25,928 bases of DNA from JANMDR01 sp043760555 (GTDB lineage Bacteria > Pseudomonadota > Gammaproteobacteria > Burkholderiales > Usitatibacteraceae): the NCBI GenBank assembly GCA_043760555.1, contig JAYUOW010000289.1:1-25928 (forward strand), in the 5' to 3' direction. Under the pieces are notes generated by a model. That model had not been told where the DNA came from and searched no databases. It saw nothing but the letters and a program-made list of their open reading frames with translations. Both the position numbers and the translations under genes were made by a program. This document shows positions 12,891 to 20,247 of the stretch, piece after piece (positions within the stretch are counted from its first letter, which is position 1; every line of letters begins with the position of its first letter).

Positions 12891-13523
12891 CTACCCCTTA
12901 CGCTTCTGCTTAGGCGCCGCTTTCGCCGCATAAGGTTTCGATTTCCCACCCGCTGCTTTACCCCGCGGCGGACCGACAAATTTACCCCTAGCCGGAGCCG
13001 GATGCCCACTCGGCCCGTAGGCAATACGTCTGCGGTTTTTAGGGGCGGCCGTGGTGTCGTCTTTGGCTTCGTCACCGGGTGGGCGCAACTTGGCACGTTT
13101 GGGTTCGGTGGCTAAAATGCCAAGGGGGAGTACCCTTGATTTACGGATGGCCGGTGCAGGTTCGGTGCCACCGGCTAGTTTGGCGGCGGATTGTTTTTTG
13201 TTTAATTTGACCGGTCTGGCGCGGATGATTGGGGCGGGTTCTTTTTTGTCTGGGTTTAAGCGCCACAAAATGAACTGTTTGCCGACGTGCGCGATTGGCG
13301 TACAGCTGAGCTTTTCGCACACTTCGGCCAGCCAGCCGACACGTTCTTCGCGCACGTCGCTATTGGCTTTTACTTTGATTAGCTCGTGGGCTTTTAGGTT
13401 TATGTCGATTTCTCGGACGACAGCGGGGGTTAGGCCGTTGTTGCCGATCATGACGACGGGAGACAGGTCATGTGCCTGTGCTTTGAGCGCTTGGCGCTGA
13501 ATAGAGGATAATTCGGTTTTCAT
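12891..13523 (-). CDS. yhbY: YhbY-type CRM-domain RNA-binding protein with long basic tail
   Basis: Residues 1-95 are a CRM domain related to E. coli YhbY, which associates with pre-50S ribosomes. The loop IGNNGLTPAVVREIDINLKA (the GxxG motif) and HELIKVK are clear, as are CTPIAHVGKQFILWR at the domain end. E. coli YhbY has about 97 residues; this protein has 210 because of a tail rich in Lys, Arg, Pro, Ala and Gly (for example RGKFVGPPRGKAAGGKSK), probably disordered and RNA-binding. It is divergent from rlmE with only 18 bp between start codons, so promoters for each must lie inside the other gene. Both genes concern the 50S subunit. Confidence 0.93.
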   Translation of the reverse strand: MKTELSSIQRQALKAQAHDLSPVVMIGNNGLTPAVVREIDINLKAHELIKVKANSDVREERVGWLAEVCEKLSCTPIAHVGKQFILWRLNPDKKEPAPIIRARPVKLNKKQSAAKLAGGTEPAPAIRKSRVLPLGILATEPKRAKLRPPGDEAKDDTTAAPKNRRRIAYGPSGHPAPARGKFVGPPRGKAAGGKSKPYAAKAAPKQKRKG

Positions 13524-13541
13524 TTATGGATTATAAGGCTT

Positions 13542-14216
13542 ATGGCGAATGCGCGCCCCAAAAATAGTCGTGACTGGGTACAACGACATTTAAGTGATCC
13601 TTTCGTTATTCGTGCTAACGAGGAGGGTTTTCGGTCGCGCTCAGTCTATAAACTGACTGAAATTGATGATAAAGAGCGGCTGTTGAAGCCCGGAATTACT
13701 GTTGTAGATTTGGGCTCCGCTCCGGGTGGATGGTCGCAGTTGGCGGTGCAAAAGCTGCGTCCAGACTTGCATCCTACTAGTAAAATCATCGCAATTGATA
13801 TTTTAGAGATGGATCCGATCACGGGTGTGCATTTTATCAAGGGTGATTTTTCATCAACAGAGGGCCGCGATGCAGTCGTGGCCGCCGTGTCGCCAGACGG
13901 CAAAGTGGGGCACGTTGACCTTGTAATTTCCGATATGGCCCCAAATATGTCTGGTATACCTACAACAGACCAAGCTAGGATGTTTCACTTAGGCGAAATT
14001 GCGATGGATTTTGCGACGCAATTTTTGAAACCTAACGGCGTGTTTATCGTCAAAGTATTTCAGGGAACGGGTTTTGAGCCATTTGTGAAGCTAATGCGAC
14101 AAAATTTTGTAAAAGTGGTGACCAAAAAACCGGGTGCATCCCGAAACGAAAGTCGTGAATCGTATTTGTTTGGGCGCGGCGTTAAAATTAAGACGGCGGC
14201 GCTTAATCAAGAGTAA
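13542..14216 (+). CDS. rlmE: 23S rRNA 2'-O-methyltransferase RlmE (FtsJ/RrmJ)
   Basis: RlmE methylates the ribose of U2552 in 23S rRNA during late 50S assembly. The 224-residue product has the N-terminal SRDWVQRHLSDPFV block, the SAM motif DLGSAPGGWSQ and the catalytic tetrad K37 (SVYKL), D131 (VISDMAPNMSG), K171 (FIVKVFQG) and E206 (SRESY). Length is slightly above E. coli (209). The start ATG 13542 has only a weak TAAGG a few bases upstream. ftsH follows 94 bp downstream on the same strand, the conserved rlmE-ftsH pairing. Confidence 0.97.
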   Translation: MANARPKNSRDWVQRHLSDPFVIRANEEGFRSRSVYKLTEIDDKERLLKPGITVVDLGSAPGGWSQLAVQKLRPDLHPTSKIIAIDILEMDPITGVHFIKGDFSSTEGRDAVVAAVSPDGKVGHVDLVISDMAPNMSGIPTTDQARMFHLGEIAMDFATQFLKPNGVFIVKVFQGTGFEPFVKLMRQNFVKVVTKKPGASRNESRESYLFGRGVKIKTAALNQE

Positions 14217-14310
14217 AGAAATACATGGCCGATTGTTGTAATATTAGTGTCTGTTTTGGCTCATCAGCTATAGGGCTGCAGCCAAATTTTGGAGTGACGA
14301 GGAAATAAAT

Positions 14311-16281
14311 ATGAATAGCAATTTAGTAAAACAAATCGGAATTTGGGTGCTCGTGGCCATTGGCCTCACGTTTGCGTTTACCTACCTGAATAAGGGCGCG
14401 AATAAAGACGACAAAATGTTGTATTCCCAGTTTAAGCAAGAGGGGAAAAACGGCAATATTGACTCTGTTAAACAGGAGGGCGAACGCACTCTAAAAGTTA
14501 CCCTGCGCGATAACAAAACTTATACCGTTTCTGTGCCGCGTACTGATATTTATTTGTGGGAAGATCTGAATAAAACCGGTGCCAAAATTGAAGTAAAAGC
14601 CGAAGAAGAAAATTCGATTTTAATGTCGATTTTTATCTCATGGTTCCCGATGATTTTGCTCATCGGCGTTTGGGTATTTTTTATGCGCCAGATGCAGGGC
14701 GGCGGCGGTAAGGGTGGCGCGTTTTCATTTGGTAAAAGCCGCGCCAAAATGATTGATGAAGGCAACAACACCGTGACGTTTGCGGACGTAGCGGGTGTGG
14801 ACGAAGCGAAGGAAGAAGTAGTTGAAATTGTTGATTTCCTAAAAGACCCGTCGAAGTTCCAAAAGCTCGGTGGCCGCATTCCTAGAGGCGTGTTGCTGGT
14901 GGGTTCACCAGGCACCGGTAAAACATTGTTGGCGCGCGCCATTGCGGGCGAAGCTAAAGTGCCTTTCTACGCCATTTCTGGTTCTGATTTTGTTGAGATG
15001 TTTGTGGGCGTAGGTGCAGCCCGCGTACGCGACATGTTTGAGCAAGCCAAAAAAAGCGCGCCGTGCATTATTTTTATCGATGAAATTGATGCGGTCGGCC
15101 GTCAACGCGGTGCCGGTTTGGGTGGCGGTAATGATGAACGCGAACAGACGCTCAACCAAATGTTGGTGGAGATGGACGGATTTGAAGGCTCTGCAGGCGT
15201 TATCGTGATTGCGGCAACCAACCGCCCTGACGTACTTGACCCTGCATTGCTGCGTCCGGGTCGTTTTGATCGCCAAGTGGTTGTGCCGCTGCCAGACGTG
15301 CGTGGACGTGAGCAAATTTTGAACGTGCACATGCGTAAAGTGCCGATTTCGCCGGACGTAAATTCCAACGTATTGGCACGCGGTACGCCGGGCTTTTCGG
15401 GTGCAGATTTAGCAAACCTTATCAACGAAGCGGCGTTGTTTGCCGCACGCCGTAACAAGCGTTTGGTTGATATGCAAGATTTGGAAGATGCTAAAGACAA
15501 GATTTACATGGGTGCTGAACGTAAATCTATGGTGCTTACTGAAGATGACCGCCGCGCTACCGCGTATCACGAGTCAGGACACGCCGTAGTGGCAAAATTA
15601 ATGCCGGGTGCTGATCCAGTGCACAAGGTAACGATCATGCCGCGTGGCCGTGCCTTGGGCGTTACATGGCAGCTGCCAGAGCGCGATCGTGTTTCGTATT
15701 ACAAAAAGCAAATGCTGACTGAAATGGCCATTTTATTTGGTGGTCGTATTGCCGAAGAAGTGTTTTTAGATCAAATGAGCACCGGTGCATCTAACGACTT
15801 TGAACGTGCCACCAAAATCGCCCGCGACATGGTGATGCGTTATGGCATGAGCGATGCGATGGGCCCGATGGTTTACGCTGACAACGAAGGTGAAGTATTT
15901 TTAGGTCGTTCCGTCACCAAGCAATCAAACATGAGCGAAGAAACCATGCGCAATGTGGATGCTGAGGTGCGTAAGTTTATCGACCAGCAATACGCGGTTT
16001 CACGCAAATTGATCGAAGCCAATCGCGACAAAATCGAAGCCATGACATCGGCTTTGATGGAGCTTGAAACCATTGATGCCGATCAAATTAACGACATCAT
16101 GGCAGGCTTGCCACCACGGCCAATGAAAACCTACACGCAGACCAAACCGAAGTCAGATGAGCCAGGTTCTGGTGGTAGTGCGCCGGTAACAACGGCACCG
16201 GTCGCGCCTGTAGTTGATACGCCCGCTGTCGTCAACACCACGACCAGTGAGATTGCTCCGGCGACAGAAAAGCCACAGTAG
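14311..16281 (+). CDS. ftsH: ATP-dependent zinc metalloprotease FtsH
   Basis: FtsH is the hexameric inner-membrane AAA protease that degrades misfolded membrane proteins and regulators. The 656 residues show a first membrane helix (about 8-25), a periplasmic domain, and a second helix (about 105-122, ILMSIFISWFPMILLIGVWV). The AAA module has Walker A GSPGTGKT (198-205), Walker B CIIFIDEIDAVGRQRG and the second region of homology RPDVLDPALLRPGRFDR. The protease has H420-ESG-H424 and third zinc ligand D496 in GASNDFERA. Walker A has Ser where GPPGTGKT is usual. The tail is Pro/Thr/Val rich. GAGGA at 14299-14303 sets the start. A terminator follows. Confidence 0.98.
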   Translation: MNSNLVKQIGIWVLVAIGLTFAFTYLNKGANKDDKMLYSQFKQEGKNGNIDSVKQEGERTLKVTLRDNKTYTVSVPRTDIYLWEDLNKTGAKIEVKAEEENSILMSIFISWFPMILLIGVWVFFMRQMQGGGGKGGAFSFGKSRAKMIDEGNNTVTFADVAGVDEAKEEVVEIVDFLKDPSKFQKLGGRIPRGVLLVGSPGTGKTLLARAIAGEAKVPFYAISGSDFVEMFVGVGAARVRDMFEQAKKSAPCIIFIDEIDAVGRQRGAGLGGGNDEREQTLNQMLVEMDGFEGSAGVIVIAATNRPDVLDPALLRPGRFDRQVVVPLPDVRGREQILNVHMRKVPISPDVNSNVLARGTPGFSGADLANLINEAALFAARRNKRLVDMQDLEDAKDKIYMGAERKSMVLTEDDRRATAYHESGHAVVAKLMPGADPVHKVTIMPRGRALGVTWQLPERDRVSYYKKQMLTEMAILFGGRIAEEVFLDQMSTGASNDFERATKIARDMVMRYGMSDAMGPMVYADNEGEVFLGRSVTKQSNMSEETMRNVDAEVRKFIDQQYAVSRKLIEANRDKIEAMTSALMELETIDADQINDIMAGLPPRPMKTYTQTKPKSDEPGSGGSAPVTTAPVAPVVDTPAVVNTTTSEIAPATEKPQ

Positions 16282-16313
16282 TCGGCGTAATACACTAAGC
16301 TGCTGAAATTTTT

Positions 16314-16349
16314 GGGCGAACCAATCACGGGTTCGCCCTTAACTTTTTT
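16314..16349 (+). terminator. Intrinsic terminator after ftsH
   Basis: GGGCGAACC (16314-16322) pairs with GGTTCGCCC (16330-16338) around a 7-nt loop. The tract TTAACTTTTTT follows. It ends about 18 bp before the folP start, so folP either has its own promoter beyond the hairpin or relies on read-through. Confidence 0.75.
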
Positions 16350-16366
16350 AAAACAAGAATAATGCC

Positions 16367-17254
16367 GTGAGCACCCTTCCTGTAACTGATAAGTCCCCCC
16401 TAAACTACTGGCAATGCGGTAACTATTGCCTGCCGATTTCGCCTGTAAAGCCCCTAATTATGGGCATCTTGAACGTAACGCCAGATTCGTTTTCGGATGG
16501 CGGAAAGTACGATACGGTGGCCACCGCCGTCGCCCGCGCGACGCAAATGCGCGACGACGGCGCGGATATTATTGACGTAGGCGGTGAATCAACGCGCCCC
16601 AACGCACCGGCCATTGACCTTGAAACTGAACGTGCCAGAGTATTGCCGGTAATCGAGCAACTGGTGGCATTGGGCATGTGCGTATCTGTTGACACTCAAA
16701 AGCCCGCGCTCATGCTGGATGCGATGCGCGCCGGAGCCGCTATCGTTAATGACGTGAATGCCCTGCAAAGCAGCAACGCGATTGACGCTGTGCTGCGCTT
16801 TAACGCGGGCATTTGCCTAATGCATCGCCAAGGCAGCCCTGCCACCATGCAAGTGGCACCAAGTTATACCAACATCGTGGAAGAAGTAGCGGCATTTTTA
16901 CGCGCGCGGGTGGATGCATGTGAGCACGCAGGCATAGCTGCAAACCGCATTGTGATTGATCCAGGTTTTGGGTTTGGTAAAACGGTAGAACATAATTTTC
17001 AGCTATTGGCGGGGCTAAAAGAAATTATCGATATGGTTAGAAAGCCAATATTGGCAGGCATCTCCAGAAAGTCGTTATTAGGCGCTGTGACCGGTAGAGC
17101 CGAGCATGAGCGCGTTACCGCAAGTGCTGCCGCAGCGCTATTGGCGGTGAGCAATGGTGCTGCGATCGTGCGTGTGCATGATGTGGCTGAAACGGTGGAC
17201 GCGCTTAAAGTGTGGACGGCAATGCAAACATTGGGCGTGCGCCACAGCACATAA
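16367..17254 (+). CDS. folP: Dihydropteroate synthase
   Basis: FolP condenses p-aminobenzoate with dihydropterin pyrophosphate in folate synthesis and is the sulfonamide target. The 295 residues carry the ordered TIM-barrel motifs MGILNVTPDSFSDGGKY, DGADIIDVGGESTRP, SVDTQKP, NDVNAL, LMHRQGSPATMQ, DPGFGFGKTVEHN, GISRKSLLG and the C-terminal VRVHDVAETVDAL. Start is GTG 16367: the nearest upstream ATG (16362) is followed immediately by a stop in its frame, and family members carry a similar short N-terminal strand (NYWQCGNYCLPIS). No clear Shine-Dalgarno is visible. glmM, the frequent downstream neighbour, is not present here. Confidence 0.97.
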   Translation: MSTLPVTDKSPLNYWQCGNYCLPISPVKPLIMGILNVTPDSFSDGGKYDTVATAVARATQMRDDGADIIDVGGESTRPNAPAIDLETERARVLPVIEQLVALGMCVSVDTQKPALMLDAMRAGAAIVNDVNALQSSNAIDAVLRFNAGICLMHRQGSPATMQVAPSYTNIVEEVAAFLRARVDACEHAGIAANRIVIDPGFGFGKTVEHNFQLLAGLKEIIDMVRKPILAGISRKSLLGAVTGRAEHERVTASAAAALLAVSNGAAIVRVHDVAETVDALKVWTAMQTLGVRHST

Positions 17255-17407
17255 AAATAGTTGGTTTTAGCAGCGCATTTTCGCGCGCGAGAGCATGTAA
17301 TCAAGGATAATTGTGAAATTGGTGCGTAAGAATAACGAGATAACTGTCATCGCACCGTAGCTTTTGCGTACTGCTTTTTTGAAGCACACTTTAGGGAGTA
17401 ATCCAAC

Positions 17408-18262
17408 ATGAACGAAAACGAAAATCAAGCCGAAAACCAAGCTGTGGCCCCCCCGCCAGCCAACCCTTACGCAGCGCCAACGGCTACCGTGATGACGGCA
17501 AAACAAGATACTGCAGACACACAGTTTTTCCCCGATGGCAAAGTGGTTAGCGGCGGAAATGGCGCGTCTTGGATTGGTAGCGCTTGGAACTTATTCAAAA
17601 AAAGTCCGGGCGTTTGGATTATCTGTTTTCTCCTGCAAATCGGTATCAGCATCGGCTTAAACTTTGTGCCGTTGATTGGCATGTTTATCAATATTTTGAT
17701 CGGGCCGGTAATTGCTGCGGGCTGGATTGTGATGGGCGCGTTGGCACAAAATGATGAGCCGTTGGACATCAACCAATTCTTTGCGGGATTTCAGCAAAAA
17801 GCGGGTGAATTGTTTACCGTAGGCGCTATTTATGCGGGCTTGACGATCCTCATGTTTGTTGTGTTGGGCATTGTCGCTATCTCAATGTTTGGCACCGCTA
17901 TCATGGGCATAATCACAAGTGGTGACACCAGCAGTTTGGAAGGTGCCGCTCTAGGCGGAACGTTCGTGCTGATGTTTTTGTTGGTTGCAGTAGCACTAGT
18001 AGGTTCGTTTTTGATTTACGCCACCACGTGGTTCGCGCCAGCGTTAGTGATGTTTCACAATATGTCGCCGATTGATGCGATGAAAAAGAGCTTTTCGGCT
18101 TTTATGAAAAATTGGGCAGCATTTACTATTTTGGGTTTGGTCTATATTGGGCTTTGTATCGCCAGTGTCTTCACGCTATTTTTGGGCTTAATAGTAGTTA
18201 TTCCACTACTGCTTTTAACCACCTACGTTAGCTATCGCGATATTTTTACCGATGGCCAATAA
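17408..18262 (+). CDS. BPSS1780-like multi-pass membrane protein
   Basis: A 284-residue integral membrane protein of unknown function. The N-terminal ~60 residues are polar and probably disordered, with ANPYAAPTA at residues 18-26. The membrane part starts with WIGSAWNLFKKSPGVWIICF and has about five to six hydrophobic segments, including a Pro/Ile/Gly-rich FVPLIGMFINILIGPVIAAG block, then EPLDINQFFAGFQ between segments. This is the organisation of the betaproteobacterial BPSS1780 family, itself similar to DUF975/YIP1-like proteins. AGGGAG at 17393-17398 supports ATG 17408. It heads the seven-gene cluster and may be a membrane scaffold of that complex. Function is unknown. Confidence 0.75.
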   Translation: MNENENQAENQAVAPPPANPYAAPTATVMTAKQDTADTQFFPDGKVVSGGNGASWIGSAWNLFKKSPGVWIICFLLQIGISIGLNFVPLIGMFINILIGPVIAAGWIVMGALAQNDEPLDINQFFAGFQQKAGELFTVGAIYAGLTILMFVVLGIVAISMFGTAIMGIITSGDTSSLEGAALGGTFVLMFLLVAVALVGSFLIYATTWFAPALVMFHNMSPIDAMKKSFSAFMKNWAAFTILGLVYIGLCIASVFTLFLGLIVVIPLLLLTTYVSYRDIFTDGQ

Positions 18263-18304
18263 ACCAAGTTTTCGTACGCTCTATATTCACGTTTAGGTTA
18301 ATTT

Positions 18305-19051
18305 TTGTCCGCTCAACCCATTGATACCCTTCGCGCTCTGGCTAGTCCAGAGGGCGTAGAGCTGCCGCTGTCGCTTGCTGGGCCGATTCCACGCGCACTC
18401 GCGTGGTTTGTTGATTTGCTGGTGCGCTTGGCGATTTTTTTGCTGCTTAGCTCAATCCTCGCCGCACTGCTGCAGGTGGGGCAGGCAATTTTGGTGTTGG
18501 TGTTTTTTTTCTTAGAGTGGATGTATCCCATTTTTTGCGAAATGTTTTTTAATGGAGCGACGCCGGGTAAAAAAATAATGCATTTGCGGGTGTTGCGCGA
18601 TGATGGCGCACCGCTTAATTGGCGCTCTTCCATTGTCCGCAACTTGCTACGCACAGTTGATTTTTTGCCGTTTATGTATGTGTTTGGTTTTTTTACGATT
18701 TGTTTAAATCGGGATTTTAAGCGGCTGGGTGACATAGCTGCTGGAACTATTGTGGTGCATGTGCCGCAGCTGGATGCCCGTCGCAGTATTCGCCCACAGT
18801 TTGCCGCAATCGCACCGTTGGCACCTGCAATTGGGCTGGAGTTGGCCGAAGAACGGGCAGTGTTGGAGTTTGCCGCACGCCGTCATTTATGGTCTGATGC
18901 ACGCGCCATCGAGCTTGCGCAATTTGCGAAGCCGCTGTTGCCCAATGTCGGTCGCAACGACAATGGCGACACCATTGCTGATGCCGACCCTGCTAACTTA
19001 GCCAGCGTAAATCATCTTATTGCACAAGCAAACTATTTGGCGGGGCGCTGA
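18305..19051 (+). CDS. RDD family membrane protein
   Basis: A 248-residue RDD-domain protein. The first half contains the RDD fold: PIPRALAWFVDLLVRLAIFLL (the R...D pair), a second helix, FFNGATPGKKIMHLRVLRDD, then NWRSSIVRNLLRTVDFLP and FKRLGDIAAGTIVVH. The C-terminal ~90 residues are soluble and helical (LELAEERAVLEFAARRHLW). The apparent start is TTG 18305; the next residues SAQPIDTLRALASPEGVELP match the family's N-terminus, so a later start is less likely. Its stop and the next ATG share a base (TGATG at 19049-19053), so translation is coupled to the SpoIIM-like gene. Role unknown; RDD proteins are suspected transporters or scaffolds. Confidence 0.85.
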   Translation: MSAQPIDTLRALASPEGVELPLSLAGPIPRALAWFVDLLVRLAIFLLLSSILAALLQVGQAILVLVFFFLEWMYPIFCEMFFNGATPGKKIMHLRVLRDDGAPLNWRSSIVRNLLRTVDFLPFMYVFGFFTICLNRDFKRLGDIAAGTIVVHVPQLDARRSIRPQFAAIAPLAPAIGLELAEERAVLEFAARRHLWSDARAIELAQFAKPLLPNVGRNDNGDTIADADPANLASVNHLIAQANYLAGR

Positions 19052-20247
19052 TGAAGCAAGCCGTATTTGAAGCGCGTTACGCAGAACGCTGGCGGGAGTT
19101 TGAAGATTATTTGGATCTTAATTTAACGGCCGCCGCTAAACGCAAAAAGAAAAAAGCTGCCGCTGCTAGTGCTACTAAAGCCGCTGAAACGCCCCTAAAT
19201 ACGGCTACCTCCAGCGATCAGGGCGCTAATCCCTACAGCGCACCGAAGGCAAGTAGCGCCAAGCCAGCAACAGCTTCTAAAGCCGAAACCGTAAGCGCAC
19301 GTTTTGCGCCCAAAGAATTCGCCGCACGTTATCGCGAGCTTGCCCAACACGTGGCACTGGCACGTGATCGGCATTACAGCGGCGATTTAATTGCGCGGCT
19401 TGAAGTGTTGGTGCTGGCTGGTCATCAAACCTTGTATCGCGATCATGATGACGAAGCCAGCAGCTGGCGGCAGTTTTTAGCTTATGGCTTACCGATGCTG
19501 GTGCGGGCGCGTTGGCGCACGGTAACGGCATCGGCCATGTTGTTTTATTTACCGTGTTTTGCTGCTGGATTAGCGGTTTATTTTTTTCCAGAATTTGTAT
19601 ATCAAATTATGGATGCTTCAGAAGTTTCGCAAATGCATTCTATGTATTCGCCCGATGTGCAGCGGGTGGGGCGTCCCGGTGGTGCCACGGCGGATTTGCA
19701 GATGTTTAGTCACTACATCATGAACAACGTATCAATCAACTTTAAGTGCTTTGCCAGCGGCCTGTTGTTTGGCGTTGGCACTATTTTTGTGCTGGTGTTT
19801 AACGGATTGCATATTGGCGCGGCATCGGGCTACTTAACGGGTGCCGGTTTAGGCACCACGTTTTGGAGTTTTGTAGCAGGGCATTCCGCGCTAGAGCTCA
19901 CCGGCATTGTGCTTTCTGGCGCAGCAGGGCTAGAAATGGGCTACGCGCTTGTGGCACCCGGCGGCTTCAAGCGCGTTGACGCGCTACGGCGCGCCATGCG
20001 GCCTGCTGTAGGCCTTATTTTAGGGGCAGCCTTACTCACAGCGCTGGCAGCCATCGTGGAAGGTTTTTGGTCGGCAAATGGGCTGGTATCGGCGCAATTT
20101 AAATACATGGTGGGTGGTTTGTTCTGGGTCGCGGTTATCGGCTATTTAGGTTTTGCGCGACCACCTAGCCAACGTGTTGCCGCCGCCTCAATCCCCGCCC
20201 CAAGCCCCGCCCCTAGCCCAACTGCAATCGAGACGGCGAATGGATAA
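19051..20247 (+). CDS. SpoIIM-like (stage II sporulation protein M family) membrane protein
   Basis: A 398-residue relative of SpoIIM in a non-sporulating context. The N-terminus MKQAVFEARYAERWREFEDY is the usual helix, but it is then interrupted by a Lys/Ala-rich, low-complexity insert (about residues 27-85) that contains ANPYSAPKA (59-67), before the helix resumes at FAPKEFAARYRELAQHVALA. The rest has hydrophobic segments at roughly 160-178, 230-255, 265-295 and 315-340, with the family blocks FNGLHIGAASGYL and FVAGHSALELTGIVLSGAAG. The C-terminus is Pro/Ala rich. It overlaps the DUF4129 start by 8 bp. In clusters with MoxR, DUF58 and RDD genes such proteins are thought to be membrane partners; function is unproven. 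Confidence 0.85.
   Translation: MKQAVFEARYAERWREFEDYLDLNLTAAAKRKKKKAAAASATKAAETPLNTATSSDQGANPYSAPKASSAKPATASKAETVSARFAPKEFAARYRELAQHVALARDRHYSGDLIARLEVLVLAGHQTLYRDHDDEASSWRQFLAYGLPMLVRARWRTVTASAMLFYLPCFAAGLAVYFFPEFVYQIMDASEVSQMHSMYSPDVQRVGRPGGATADLQMFSHYIMNNVSINFKCFASGLLFGVGTIFVLVFNGLHIGAASGYLTGAGLGTTFWSFVAGHSALELTGIVLSGAAGLEMGYALVAPGGFKRVDALRRAMRPAVGLILGAALLTALAAIVEGFWSANGLVSAQFKYMVGGLFWVAVIGYLGFARPPSQRVAAASIPAPSPAPSPTAIETANG

Noticed and set aside
14905..15500. Long minus-strand frames inside ftsH
   Set aside because: They are antisense to highly conserved AAA motifs, and their composition follows the codon pattern of ftsH.
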